A DNA stretch of 43,544 bases from Deltaproteobacteria bacterium (lineage in GTDB: Bacteria; Desulfobacterota; Syntrophia; Syntrophales; Smithellaceae). Positions 34,259 to 42,486 of the stretch are shown here, in pieces. The notes beneath the pieces are model-generated. The model was not told where the DNA came from, made no database searches, and saw only the letters and a list, made by a program, of their open reading frames with translations. The position numbers and the translations under genes were made by a program. The DNA lies in the NCBI GenBank assembly GCA_012729055.1, contig JAAYDW010000001.1, positions 1 to 43,544 of the forward strand. The letters run 5' to 3'. The first letter of the stretch is position 1. Every line of letters starts with the position of its first letter.

Positions 34259-35458
34259 ATGGGAAATTATTCATGGTTGACACAGGCAGTAACTAACCCC
34301 GGAGAGTATGCCGGACGACAGGTAGTAACAAGATTTAACTTACTTGACATTGAAATATTTGATCTTCTGAAAAATGGATTACAGGCTTACGCACCTGGCA
34401 CATACAAGAGGATCGTAGATGAAGATAATCTTAAAAAAAGAAGGAAACATTCTCTGGAAGAGCTTGAACGCTTGGAATATCTCAAAGAAGGAACGCGTGA
34501 GACCGGAAGAATCCTTACAAAGAGCAGGAGTGTTGGAACTGAACGCACCAAGAGGACAGACGACGAAATAAAGAGGGAGGCTAAATGCAACTATGAAAAA
34601 CAGCCCGAGGACACTCCCATCATTCCAGAAGGTTGTAAAGCATTCCATTTCACCCTACCGGACGAGGACAGAAAGCGCAATGCTGCTATTGTAACAGCCC
34701 TTGGATTTATATTTAAGGCTCAAGATGTTGAAGAATACGAGCAAACCCACGGCATAAACATGCAGAAATCATCTCACCCCTCTGTCTTGCAAGAACAACC
34801 AGAAACGACCATAGAAAAGCAACCAGAACTGGGAAACACACAAACCACGCCACCTCTGGTCAATTTCTTTCACAAAGAAAGCCGTGACATATGGCGTATT
34901 GGGCATGAGGGGAAGCAGGCTTCGATAAAACACTATGACGGGTTCTCATATATTGCGGAAATCTTGCGTCAAAAGCCTGGTGAAAGTGTGTCATGTATAG
35001 TACTTGCTCAAATGGTATCCAGTAAAGGCCGAGGAAATATTGTTTCAGAAGATGCAGCAATGGACGAAGGTTTGAGTTTAGGTCAAGCGGCACAACCCAT
35101 CAATACATCAAAGACACAAACAGAATACCTAAATAGATATAATCAACTAAGAGCTAGACTTTCGGAAATAGAAGACCTTCAGGAACATATAAGGCCGCCT
35201 GATGCAAATATAGAAAAAGCGGAAATTGAAGAAGAGATGAGCAAAATAGAGATTGCTATGAAAGAAAAAACTTTTGCAGAACCAAATGCAAAAAAAGCCC
35301 AAAGCAACATCAAGCAGCGTCTGAACGATGCTTATACCGCTATCAGAAAAGCCGGAATGAAAAATCTCGCCAATTATCTAGAACAGAACATCAAGGTTGA
35401 CGGCGCTTTTGGCTTGCGTCATGTTGGTACGCTGGCTTGGGAAATCACTATAGAATAA
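34259..35458 (+). CDS. Unknown element-encoded protein with a regulator-like C-terminal module
   Basis: 399-aa protein of unknown function. The first 190 residues are charged, with no motif that I recognise. Near 205-250 is a segment DIWRIGHEGKQASIKHYDGFSYIAEILRQKPGE, followed by a coiled coil near 285-335 and a helical end (IKQRLNDAYTAIRKAGMKNL...). This order resembles the C-terminal output module found after large ATPase regulators in actinobacteria and myxobacteria. That similarity is from memory, not a search. Start ATG 34259 has a GAGGGAAG site; ATG 34235 is an alternative. It lies between the integrase and alpA, where cargo genes often sit. Confidence 0.7.
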   Translation: MGNYSWLTQAVTNPGEYAGRQVVTRFNLLDIEIFDLLKNGLQAYAPGTYKRIVDEDNLKKRRKHSLEELERLEYLKEGTRETGRILTKSRSVGTERTKRTDDEIKREAKCNYEKQPEDTPIIPEGCKAFHFTLPDEDRKRNAAIVTALGFIFKAQDVEEYEQTHGINMQKSSHPSVLQEQPETTIEKQPELGNTQTTPPLVNFFHKESRDIWRIGHEGKQASIKHYDGFSYIAEILRQKPGESVSCIVLAQMVSSKGRGNIVSEDAAMDEGLSLGQAAQPINTSKTQTEYLNRYNQLRARLSEIEDLQEHIRPPDANIEKAEIEEEMSKIEIAMKEKTFAEPNAKKAQSNIKQRLNDAYTAIRKAGMKNLANYLEQNIKVDGAFGLRHVGTLAWEITIE

Positions 35459-35487
35459 AAAATATTTAAAATAATCGAATTTCACAC

Positions 35488-35524
35488 AAAGCCATTGCAA
35501 TATATTGATTGTAATGGCTTTTTT
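35488..35524 (+). terminator. Strong terminator before the alpA control region
   Basis: AAAGCCATTGCAA (35488-35500) pairs with TTGTAATGGCTTT (35509-35521) over 13 bp with one G-U pair, and T continues to 35524. Confidence 0.85.
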
Positions 35525-35530
35525 GTTTTC

Positions 35531-35592
35531 ATCTTACATCAATCTTATATCATCATACCCACAAAGTAAGATGTCTTACTCATAAAGTAAGG
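35531..35592. promoter_or_regulatory. Operator-like repeat array upstream of alpA
   Basis: ATCTTACATCA and ATCTTATATCA are tandem 11-base repeats (35531-35552). ATACCCACA (35555-35563) follows, then the palindrome AGTAAGA-TG-TCTTACT (35565-35580) and another AAGTAAGG (35585-35592). RTAAGAT and ATACCCACA are shared with the region upstream of the integrase genes. Binding by AlpA or a repressor is likely but unproven. Confidence 0.5.
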
Positions 35593-35635
35593 CATGCCTC
35601 CCAGAAGGAAAAAACACTTTAAGGGAGGACACAAA

Positions 35636-35854
35636 ATGACAAGAGATTCCAAAATACCTGAAATACAGGAACTACCTCAAACTGGACTGTTACGGCTTAA
35701 ACAGGTGCTGCGCTTCATACCTGTTTCGCGTTCTTCATGGTGGCAAGGTGTGCGCAGCGGCAAATTTCCGAAACCATTAAAATTGGGCGAAAGGACAACT
35801 TGCTGGAAATCCGAAGATATTCGCGCTTTGGTGAATGGGGAGGTGCGGCCATGA
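35636..35854 (+). CDS. alpA: AlpA-family regulator/excisionase
   Basis: 72-aa MerR-like winged-helix protein. The typical LRLKQVLRFIPVSRSSWWQGVRSGKFPKPLKLGERTTCWKS pattern fills residues 18-58. AlpA proteins act as excisionase or activator of integrase in P4-like elements. ATG 35636 follows GGGAGGA; a longer frame from 35594 runs through that ribosome site and is less likely. It overlaps the next gene by ATGA. Confidence 0.9.
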   Translation: MTRDSKIPEIQELPQTGLLRLKQVLRFIPVSRSSWWQGVRSGKFPKPLKLGERTTCWKSEDIRALVNGEVRP

Positions 35855-36033
35855 CGGAAAATAAACTTACAGCTCAATTTGAATTCACAGGATCAGGTTG
35901 CCTGAAGGCAATCCTCTTAAATGCTTGGAGTGAAAAAGAACAGGCTACGCTTGAATGCGCCCTGGATCGTCTTTTCAAACCCCAACATTTCGGCTGGATT
36001 CAAAAATTTTTGAGACGGAGGCAAACATCATGA
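35851..36033 (+). CDS. Small hypothetical phage protein
   Basis: 60-aa protein that I do not recognise. It starts in an ATGA overlap with alpA and ends in an ATGA overlap with the next gene, which argues for a real, translationally coupled gene. It is mildly hydrophobic in the middle with a basic end (FLRRRQTS). Confidence 0.6.
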   Translation: MTENKLTAQFEFTGSGCLKAILLNAWSEKEQATLECALDRLFKPQHFGWIQKFLRRRQTS

Positions 36034-36206
36034 TGGATAATAAGCACAAATTGATGATCCGTTTTATTGATGCGTTGGAAAGATTTATTCTTCGTTTATT
36101 CCTTCATCGGCGCGAAAGAATAATCTGTCCAGAGTTTGACCGGCGGCTCTCACGGGAAATCGACTGTCTGCAAACTTTGATCGAGGGGTGCAAAGATGAA
36201 GATTGA
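36030..36206 (+). CDS. Small hypothetical phage protein
   Basis: 58-aa protein, unrecognised. It is basic and Arg-rich in the middle (LHRRERIICPEFDRRLSREI) and predicted to be helical. ATG 36030 overlaps the preceding stop (ATGATGG). It overlaps the next gene by 11 bases. Confidence 0.6.
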   Translation: MMDNKHKLMIRFIDALERFILRLFLHRRERIICPEFDRRLSREIDCLQTLIEGCKDED

Positions 36207-36456
36207 AGAAATGACAAAACCCCGACCGGGCGACCTCTGTCTTGTATGTGGCGCACCTCCCGCGATTATCGGAATCTTCACGCCGGAAAATCAAGCGGCA
36301 TGGGGGGCACCAATCGGCAAATCACGTTTCTTCCGTTACTGCCTCTGTTCGAGATGCCAGGGACAACCAGATACGCCCGATAGAGTCGAGAAGATCATCC
36401 GGGCAGAACTGGACAGCGGAGATGTTATTTATCGAGGTGAGATCTATGCACAATAA
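36196..36456 (+). CDS. Small zinc-ribbon-like phage protein
   Basis: 86-aa protein with two CxxC pairs (LCLVCGAP near residue 14 and YCLCSRCQ near 49), suggesting a zinc-binding fold. Function is unknown. The start has GAGGGG about eight bases upstream. It overlaps the primase start by 11 bases. Confidence 0.65.
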   Translation: MKIEEMTKPRPGDLCLVCGAPPAIIGIFTPENQAAWGAPIGKSRFFRYCLCSRCQGQPDTPDRVEKIIRAELDSGDVIYRGEIYAQ

Positions 36457-38077
36457 TACCCTACAAGCTGCCCTAGAATATGCCGAACGCGGATTTTCCG
36501 TCATTCCCGTAAAGCCGGACGTTGACGAAGAATCGAAAAAGAAATCCTATGTCGCCTGGACCCCATACCAAACGCGCCGGGCTACGCCGGATGAAATAAA
36601 ATCATGGTGGGCGAAGTGGCCCAGGGCCATGATCGGGATCGTCACCGGCGAAATTTCCGGGATCTTCGTTATCGACTGCGACAACAAAGAGGCTTACGAA
36701 AAAATCCAAGCGTTACTGCCCGATTCTTTCCTTTGTCCAGTTGCCAAAACTCCGAGGGGCTGGCACCTCTGGTTTCTCTTCGCATCACATTACAGAGTAG
36801 CGAACAGGGCCAAAGTCATGCCGGACGTCGATGTCCGCACCACGGGCGGGTACATTATCGCAGCGCCCAGCATCAATACAGAGGGCAAGGGTTATGAATG
36901 GCTGGACGGTTTAAGCCTGAATGATGTCGCACTGGGCCAGGTGCCTGATTCTATATTAAAAAATATATTTATATATATAGGCAAATCAAAAGAGAGACCA
37001 CAAGAGACCACACAAGACCACAAAGACCACAAAATGTTTGAATACGGGAACCGCGACGATAGCCTATTCAGTGTCGCAAATGCCCTTGTAAAAGGTGGCA
37101 TGCTTGCCGAAAACATTTTTCAAGTCCTTGAAAAGCTTATCATTTCATGGGGTGAAAAACCTGATCCGAAGTGGATTGATGCAAAGATAAAGAGCGCCTT
37201 ACAGAGGGCAGACCGTCGGGAAAGAAACATTGCCGCAGAGGTACGCGAGTGGGTTGAAACCACAAGTGGCTACTTCGAGACCACAACTAACCACAAAGAG
37301 CTACAACTGACCACAAAAGAAGAGATGAAATCGGCGAATATGGCTTTGCTTCGCCTTTGTGATGAACCTGATCCTATCCTTGAAAAGCATGGAAACCGCC
37401 GGGGCTGTTACCGCCGTATTGACAAAAGCATTGAATTCATGGACTTCGCCAACGCTGACTTGGAAAATTCTATTGACCTTCGCCTTCCCTTAAACCTTCA
37501 GAGCAAAACAAAATTTTTTCCGAAGGCTGCCATCGTTATTGCTGGTGTCAGTGGAATGGGTAAAACCCTTTTCTGTTTCAATTCCATTGTTGAAAATATG
37601 GGGAAATTTCCTATCTTCTATTTCAACAGCGAAATGGGACCAGAAGCACTCAAAATGAAATTGTCATACTTCCCGATTCCGATGTCCGATTGGGCAAAAA
37701 ACATGAAGGTCATCGACAATTGGGATTTCAATAATATTGCCGACAAAATACAGCCGGACGCCTTCAATGTCATTGATTATCTGGAACCCGAAGGCGACAA
37801 ACCCTATAACATCCATGGAGTAATTAGCGCCATTATTAGGCGACTCAATAAAGGTAGTGTCCTTATCGCTATTCAAAAGAAACCAGGGGCAACAATGGGC
37901 ACTGGCGGAATCTATTCGATCAAGGCCGCGACATTGGCCCTTGCTCTTGATTGGGGGAAAATCGAGGTCGTGAAAAACAGGTTCAGAGAAGCAGACACCC
38001 TGCCCTCTTTAAACAAGATCAATTTTGAGGTGCATCAAGGTCATAAGTTCGTGGCTCAGGGGGGCTGGTACAAATGA
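36446..38077 (+). CDS. Primase-polymerase (Prim-Pol) with C-terminal P-loop ATPase
   Basis: 543-aa replication protein. The N-terminal Prim-Pol domain has Asp77-x-Asp79 in FVIDCDN, GWHLWF near 112 and RTTGGYIIAAPS near 130. A C-terminal RecA-like ATPase has Walker A GVSGMGKT near 367-374. It would prime and unwind element DNA. ATG 36446 was chosen by family start, and the longer frame is a shadow of the zinc-ribbon gene. Unusually, the coding DNA contains two arrays of ACCACAA repeats and an AT-rich block. A possible small frameshifted gene overlaps its stop by ATGA. Confidence 0.87.
   Translation: MHNNTLQAALEYAERGFSVIPVKPDVDEESKKKSYVAWTPYQTRRATPDEIKSWWAKWPRAMIGIVTGEISGIFVIDCDNKEAYEKIQALLPDSFLCPVAKTPRGWHLWFLFASHYRVANRAKVMPDVDVRTTGGYIIAAPSINTEGKGYEWLDGLSLNDVALGQVPDSILKNIFIYIGKSKERPQETTQDHKDHKMFEYGNRDDSLFSVANALVKGGMLAENIFQVLEKLIISWGEKPDPKWIDAKIKSALQRADRRERNIAAEVREWVETTSGYFETTTNHKELQLTTKEEMKSANMALLRLCDEPDPILEKHGNRRGCYRRIDKSIEFMDFANADLENSIDLRLPLNLQSKTKFFPKAAIVIAGVSGMGKTLFCFNSIVENMGKFPIFYFNSEMGPEALKMKLSYFPIPMSDWAKNMKVIDNWDFNNIADKIQPDAFNVIDYLEPEGDKPYNIHGVISAIIRRLNKGSVLIAIQKKPGATMGTGGIYSIKAATLALALDWGKIEVVKNRFREADTLPSLNKINFEVHQGHKFVAQGGWYK
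36951..37032. repeat. AT-rich block plus four GACCACAA iterons inside the primase gene (putative origin, part 1)
   Basis: An A/T-only stretch of about 25 bases (36953-36979) is followed by GACCACAA-type units at 36996, 37006 (GACCACAC), 37016 and 37025, spaced 10, 10 and 9 bases. Ten-base phasing places the units on one DNA face. This arrangement resembles lambdoid origins within the O gene. Confidence 0.55.
37259..37316. repeat. Second ACCACAA array inside the primase gene (putative origin, part 2)
   Basis: ACCACAA heptamers at 37259, 37280, 37290 and 37310, with a degenerate GCTACAA at 37300, so units 2-5 are 10 bases apart. They lie 225 bases after the first array. Confidence 0.55.
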
Positions 38078-38189
38078 CAAAAAAAAGCATGTCGATAAAG
38101 CGAATATTCCCGCTTTTATGAAATATCAGGGGCGAAAAGGTAATGGAAAGTACTTAACCAATGTGAAACGGAGTTTACTAAATGCCTAG
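38074..38189 (+). pseudogene. Small phage gene needing a -1 shift at an A8 tract (frameshift or programmed)
   Basis: ATG 38074 overlaps the primase stop (ATGA), but its own frame soon closes at a TGA near 38122. Shifting -1 in the eight-A run (38079-38086) gives a continuous Lys/Asn-rich protein of about 38 aa (KHVDKANIPAFMKYQGRKG...) ending at 38189, eight bases into the next gene. Either one base is lost, or the A-AAA-AAA run is a slippage site. Confidence 0.45.
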
Positions 38190-38757
38190 CATAAAAATAG
38201 ATAGAGTGAAGTTAAATCATATGCTTACCGCTGGTAAATCACAGAAGGAAATTGCTCAATTTTTTGGGGTAACCGAGGGCGCAATCTCCAAAGCCAAGAA
38301 AGAGCTCAATATCGCTGTTGTTAAGAATGTCTCTTTAGAGCGGGCCCACCAGGTCGTTGAGAAAAATCTGAATGCCGTCGAGCAACTTCAAAAAATCAAT
38401 GGTTACGCGAATGAACTTCTTGACCTGCTTATGCGCTGGAATCGGGGCGATAAAGAAGCCCTTCAAATATTAGAGTCACAAGTCCGAAAAGTTAAAGTGC
38501 GGGGATCGGAAGAGGAAATCACAGAGTTCCGTCTTAAAGACCCTCGTGAATTGGCCCTCAAGGCCATGGCCGAGATTCGGGGGCAGTTAGCCCTACAGCT
38601 CGATGTCTTCAAGGCACTGCATGATCTTCAGGCCATCGCAGAATTCCAAAAAGAAGTCTTAACCATTATCGGAGAGGTGAGTCCGGATGTACGGGACAGC
38701 ATTATCAGCCGACTTAAAGAAGGCCGAGCTATACGACAATCTGTTGAAATCCATTAA
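38182..38757 (+). CDS. terS: Terminase small subunit-like protein
   Basis: 191-aa protein with an N-terminal helix-turn-helix (SQKEIAQFFGVTEGAISKAKKEL near residues 20-42) and a long helical remainder (EQLQKINGYANELLDLLMRW). It lies directly before and overlaps the large terminase by 71 bases. Position and architecture indicate the DNA-recognition subunit of the packaging motor. The name rests on context as much as on sequence. Confidence 0.7.
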   Translation: MPSIKIDRVKLNHMLTAGKSQKEIAQFFGVTEGAISKAKKELNIAVVKNVSLERAHQVVEKNLNAVEQLQKINGYANELLDLLMRWNRGDKEALQILESQVRKVKVRGSEEEITEFRLKDPRELALKAMAEIRGQLALQLDVFKALHDLQAIAEFQKEVLTIIGEVSPDVRDSIISRLKEGRAIRQSVEIH

Positions 38758-40303
38758 TATTCAATTCAAGACTGAAGCGGATTATCAGCGCTATCAAAAT
38801 GATCCGGTTGGTTTCGGGCAGAATGTTTTGGGTGATGAATTTACGGAAGACGTCAAAACCTTGATGGAGTCCGTCAGGGATTATCCGGTTACCGTGGCCA
38901 GGAGTGCGAACGCAACGGGCAAAACCCATGCAGCGGCCAGAGTGGCCGTGTGGTTTTATAAAGTATTTCCAGATAGTCAAGTATACACAGCCGCTGCGCC
39001 GCCGGAAAGTAATTTACGGAAACTACTTTGGGGCGAAATCGGTTCAGTAATAGAAAAACACCACGAGCTATTCAAACCGGATACCGTTATAAATCTTCAT
39101 ATTTCGCATTCTGCAAAGTCTTTTGTTACAGGCGTAACAATACCTATGTCAGGGTCCGAATCGCAGAGAGAAGCCAAGTTTTCGGGAAAACACGCCCCTT
39201 ATCTTCTGTTCATCATCGATGAAGGCGACGCGGTCACCGACGAGGTTTACAGGGGCATCGAATCATGTATGTCCGGTGGCCATGCAAGACTTCTGATCAT
39301 GTTTAACCCGCGCCATCAATCCGGTGAAGTGCATCATATGGAGAGAGATGGACGTGCAAACATAGTTAAGCTGTCCGCCTTCAATCATCCGAATGTCGTT
39401 ACAGGTAAAGACCAAATTCCGGGTGCCGTGACCAGAGAAACCACCATCCGCCGTATCAACCAATGGTGCAGGCCATTGGCAAGTGGCGAGGCCATCGACC
39501 TCGGATGCTTTGAATTGCCGCCCTGCCTGATTGGTCAGACAGCCAGAAGTCAAAGTGGTGTGGAATATCCGCCGTTGAAGGCCGGATCCTATAAAATCAT
39601 GGAACCGGCTTTCTCTTATATGGTTTTGGGCGAATATCCGGCACAAGGCACAAATCAGCTTATTTCAAACGAATGGGTTTCGGGAGCACGTTCACGCTGG
39701 GATGCATACGTTTCCATGCACGGGGAAATTCCGCCTGTGGGGACCTGTGCCATTGCCGGTCTTGATGTTGGCGAATTTGGAACCGACTCAAACGTCCTTT
39801 GCTTTCGTTATGGTGGATTCGTGGAAAGATTGCTTTCCTGGGGTGGGCTGGATGTCATAGCTACTTCAGATCGTGCCGTCATCGAATATCAATCAAGGGA
39901 TGCTTCAGGTGTCAACGTTGATGCCACGGGCGTTGGCGCTGGTGTCTCGCCTGCTATGCAAAGACAGGAGTGTGTTGCGGTCCCGGTTAAAGTCGCTTCG
40001 TCACCTACGCAGCGCACCGAAATCGGTGAGTTTTATATTTTGCGCGATCAGCTTTGGTGGTCCGCCAGGGAATGGTTAAGAACCGATCCTTCGGCTATGT
40101 TGCCGCCGGATGAGATGTTGATTGAAGAGCTTTTAACGCCCACCTATTCAGTTGAGCGTGGAAAAATACGTGTAATGGCAAAGGCTACAATGCGGGAACT
40201 TTTGAAACGATCCCCGGACCGTGCCGATGCCTTGTGTTTAACTTTTTACTCCGACGATTCTTTTTTCGGCGGACTTACCTTCAAGGAGTTTCCAGATGAC
40301 TAA
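38687..40303 (+). CDS. terL: Phage terminase large subunit (ATPase-nuclease)
   Basis: 538-aa packaging motor. Walker A-like ARSANATGKT is near residue 72, Walker B LLFIIDEGDAV near 172, and RNase H-like nuclease acids GLDVGEFGTDS near 365, NVDATGVGAG near 420 and RADALCLTFY near 515. The motor cuts and translocates DNA into proheads. The gene appears intact. ATG 38687 is the only good start and has GGAGAGG about 11 bases upstream. Confidence 0.9.
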   Translation: MYGTALSADLKKAELYDNLLKSINIQFKTEADYQRYQNDPVGFGQNVLGDEFTEDVKTLMESVRDYPVTVARSANATGKTHAAARVAVWFYKVFPDSQVYTAAAPPESNLRKLLWGEIGSVIEKHHELFKPDTVINLHISHSAKSFVTGVTIPMSGSESQREAKFSGKHAPYLLFIIDEGDAVTDEVYRGIESCMSGGHARLLIMFNPRHQSGEVHHMERDGRANIVKLSAFNHPNVVTGKDQIPGAVTRETTIRRINQWCRPLASGEAIDLGCFELPPCLIGQTARSQSGVEYPPLKAGSYKIMEPAFSYMVLGEYPAQGTNQLISNEWVSGARSRWDAYVSMHGEIPPVGTCAIAGLDVGEFGTDSNVLCFRYGGFVERLLSWGGLDVIATSDRAVIEYQSRDASGVNVDATGVGAGVSPAMQRQECVAVPVKVASSPTQRTEIGEFYILRDQLWWSAREWLRTDPSAMLPPDEMLIEELLTPTYSVERGKIRVMAKATMRELLKRSPDRADALCLTFYSDDSFFGGLTFKEFPDD

Positions 40304-41015
40304 AATTAGAAAAGTTGTTCACCCACAGGCGTGGGAATTGCGACAGGCGCGGATTGATCAAGCGCACATCACGAACCAAGCGATAGTCGAAAAGCCGTTC
40401 TGGTACGAAAACACGGAAAACGGTCAATGTTATTATGATCTATTAGGCTGTATTGGCTGGCCAACGGAAGTTTCCGTGCAAGCTGCAAAGGCAATGCCGG
40501 GCTATGCGGCCGTTGTTGGGGTTGTGAAACCGAAAGATGAAGCAAAAATGATTCAGGATGCCCCGTTTCAATTACTTGCAGAGGGAGAAAGCCGGGATGT
40601 TCCAGGGCTATTGAAGTTGATCCTTTCGCTTCGGGAGGAATACGGCTTTGGTTTGCATCCGGGATTACTCCAAGGGTGGTGGGGTGATCCGGACAAATTC
40701 GTTACGCCGCTGGCCCTGCTCAATGAAAGGCTTATCTCCAAAAGCGGTGAGAACGCAGCGGTTCTGATTATTCCGCCTTACGACTTTTATGATCCGTCCG
40801 CATTTGAGAATTATTGTCAATCGTTTCATGGCGCATTTGCCCAGAACCGTTTTTTCTGGGGTCACAATAAAATACTGCGCCAGCATGTGCGGAGATTTTT
40901 GCGCGGCAATCCCGCTGTTATGGCGATTGGCGGCCTTGTCCATACGCTTCTAAGCCATTGTACATGGGCAGAACCCAGCAGGGACGCTGTTTTTGTGATA
41001 GAGGAAGGTTTCTAA
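40296..41015 (+). CDS. Phage structural/head gene, unrecognised, probably truncated
   Basis: 239-aa protein overlapping terL by eight bases. I do not recognise its family; by position a portal or head protein is expected, but its length and sequence do not clearly fit one. It ends in VIEEGF, after which related-looking coding sequence continues in other frames to 41242. The stop at 41015 is therefore probably the product of an indel. Confidence 0.6.
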   Translation: MTKIRKVVHPQAWELRQARIDQAHITNQAIVEKPFWYENTENGQCYYDLLGCIGWPTEVSVQAAKAMPGYAAVVGVVKPKDEAKMIQDAPFQLLAEGESRDVPGLLKLILSLREEYGFGLHPGLLQGWWGDPDKFVTPLALLNERLISKSGENAAVLIIPPYDFYDPSAFENYCQSFHGAFAQNRFFWGHNKILRQHVRRFLRGNPAVMAIGGLVHTLLSHCTWAEPSRDAVFVIEEGF

Positions 41016-41242
41016 ATCCGTTGGTTTAAGGGCCAAAAAAGGCTCAACGTGGGGTTTCCAAGCCCGATCCTGCGAACCCGATACCGCAAGGGCCGCTCAC
41101 TCAGGGTGGTGGCGTGCCTTCCGACACGCTTCACGTCGAACCTGTTAGCGAATTACTCTCTTCCAAAGAGAAAGTCAATACTAACCCCGTTCAAGTTGCA
41201 AAAGCAAAGCTTGCAGCCAGGGGGATGCAGACACCATTATGA
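41016..41242 (+). pseudogene. Frameshifted C-terminal remainder of the preceding phage gene
   Basis: Reading SKSVGLRAKK from one frame (to the A6 run at 41035-41040) and then AQRGVSKPDPANPIPQ onward in the next gives a natural-looking hydrophilic protein tail that ends at TGA 41240-41242. That stop overlaps the next ATG in ATGA fashion, as genuine phage genes do. Two indels, near 41005 and in the A6 run, would restore a protein of about 315 aa. No valid start exists in the open segment. Confidence 0.45.
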
Positions 41243-41307
41243 ATCGTGGCGGATTATCTGTCCCGACCACTCGACTTGACATACAGTGTCCAATCAAGTC
41301 TTACTGA
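41239..41307 (+). pseudogene. Truncated phage open frame at the decayed right end
   Basis: A 22-codon frame (MNRGGLSVPTTRL...) begins in an ATGA overlap with the previous stop. It then runs into unrelated sequence and stops. It probably marks where the next structural gene was cut off. From 41308 to 41405 I see nothing. Confidence 0.35.
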
Positions 41308-41405
41308 CAATAGTTTCACCTACAAGTCCACAATTTCTGATTCGTGATTGGAGTGACGATAACCACTTCAAAACCATAAAGATGCTTCATGCCACGGGCA
41401 GGAAA

Positions 41406-41579
41406 TTACGGACGCATTGAGCAGTAACACAAAAACTTAAGTGTCTCCCCAATACTATTTAAAATGGTATCTACATTACAATCTTCTGTCACTTTTTCTC
41501 CACCCAGATCATAATACATTGCCGGATAAATAAACAGCTCAAGAATGGTCGAGGTTATTACACCACTGAAGGAGTCGGT
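41406..41579 (-). pseudogene. Remnant of the C-terminus of a CusA/CzcA-type RND pump (copy A)
   Basis: The minus-strand frame reads SGVITSTILELFIYPAMYYDLGG and runs on to a stop at 41406. This is the last transmembrane segment and tail of heavy-metal RND pumps. No start or upstream domains are present. It follows the stop of the 110-aa membrane gene in the same frame. Confidence 0.6.
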
Positions 41580-41912
41580 CTATTCAAACAAATGCTTGAA
41601 GAAGAATCCAACAATGATTAATCCGCCCATTATCGTTCCGACAATGACTAGAAAGGATATTTTGTCCGCATCGATTTTTTTGTCTATGTCGGTTCTGGAA
41701 AAAATATATCCCAAAAAGATAAACAAGACGATAACAAAAATCCCATGTGTAATCCAGTGATGGCCGGAAAGGGATTTCATCCAACTCTTCAAAGGGTCAT
41801 AGGATTCTTTCGCAATGATCAGCAGTCCGTTAAAAATGCTTGCGATGAGAAACGATAACCCGAATCCTACAGAAAACTTGTCCCATGGTTGATTTTCAAG
41901 TCGCTTTCCCAT
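41580..41912 (-). CDS. Small membrane protein in a copper-associated cluster
   Basis: 110-aa protein with three hydrophobic segments near residues 15-35, 52-72 and 85-107. I do not recognise a family. It starts one base after the stop of the 159-aa membrane gene and probably shares an mRNA with it. Neighbours suggest metal efflux or envelope stress, but no metal-binding motif is seen. Confidence 0.65.
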   Translation of the reverse strand: MGKRLENQPWDKFSVGFGLSFLIASIFNGLLIIAKESYDPLKSWMKSLSGHHWITHGIFVIVLFIFLGYIFSRTDIDKKIDADKISFLVIVGTIMGGLIIVGFFFKHLFE

Positions 41913-41913
41913 G

Positions 41914-42393
41914 TTATTTCCCTCCCATCAGGCTCATTTTGATACCTTTGCTGATCATTGCGCCAAAACCTTCCATGCCCAGTCCCAGAACAACGATCGT
42001 TAATGCGATCACGATTGTCAGATTTCTGACTTTCGTGTCTTTAAAAATCTGGTTACGGAAAGTGACGATAGGAAGCAGAATGCTCAGGAAGAGCAACATG
42101 AAGAATATATGCTCTTTGGTCTCCATGAAAAAAGAATGGGACCACTTCCATGGTCCGGCCAGGATGATTGATTTATCGCTGTTACTGACGGCGGCGCCAT
42201 AATAGACGACATACCACCAACCCCCGATCAGATAGGTGAGCCAAAGGAATAGCGTTGTCCCGATACTTGCCAGTTTCAACCGGCGTTGATTCGCCTCGCT
42301 GCTATTTGCTGCTTCCACGGCAACCCAGAGGGCAAAGAGAATCCCGAACACGCCGAATATCACATGCGGCATTGTCATTAATTCCTTCCACAT
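41914..42393 (-). CDS. Membrane protein in a copper-associated cluster
   Basis: 159-aa protein with about four membrane segments (residues 10-28, 43-65, 90-112 and 125-150). His residues near MPHVIFGVF and WKWSHSFFMETKEHIFF could bind metal or heme, but this is speculative. Family not recognised. The start at ATG 42393 could also be the internal Met7. It lies between CusA remnants and upstream of the 110-aa gene. Confidence 0.65.
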   Translation of the reverse strand: MWKELMTMPHVIFGVFGILFALWVAVEAANSSEANQRRLKLASIGTTLFLWLTYLIGGWWYVVYYGAAVSNSDKSIILAGPWKWSHSFFMETKEHIFFMLLFLSILLPIVTFRNQIFKDTKVRNLTIVIALTIVVLGLGMEGFGAMISKGIKMSLMGGK

Positions 42394-42486
42394 GTTGTCA
42401 CCTCCATTTTTAATTTATCATCCCTTGTCCAGTGATGATATCAACATACAAATATTCATTTAGATAAACCTTTAATCTTTCTTTAA

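Larger units (their letters stand above)
32316..41307. mobile_element. Integrated prophage or phage satellite, partly decayed, inserted at tRNA-Ala
   Basis: A block beginning at the tRNA 3' end with P4-type integrase, AlpA, small overlapping genes, primase-polymerase and terminase genes. It is visibly A/T-richer than the flanks. The left edge is set by the tRNA. The right edge is uncertain: head genes decay near 41.0-41.3 kb, and I found no second copy of the tRNA 3' end in the window. Either the right attachment site lies beyond the window or it was lost with the structural genes. Confidence 0.8.

Noticed and set aside
36996-37032. CRISPR array
   Set aside because: Units are 8 bases with 1-2 base spacers, which fits iterons, not CRISPR.
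41049-41279. 76-codon plus-strand frame after the phage head gene
   Set aside because: A different frame over the same bases gives a more natural protein and a coupled stop; this one looks like a shadow.
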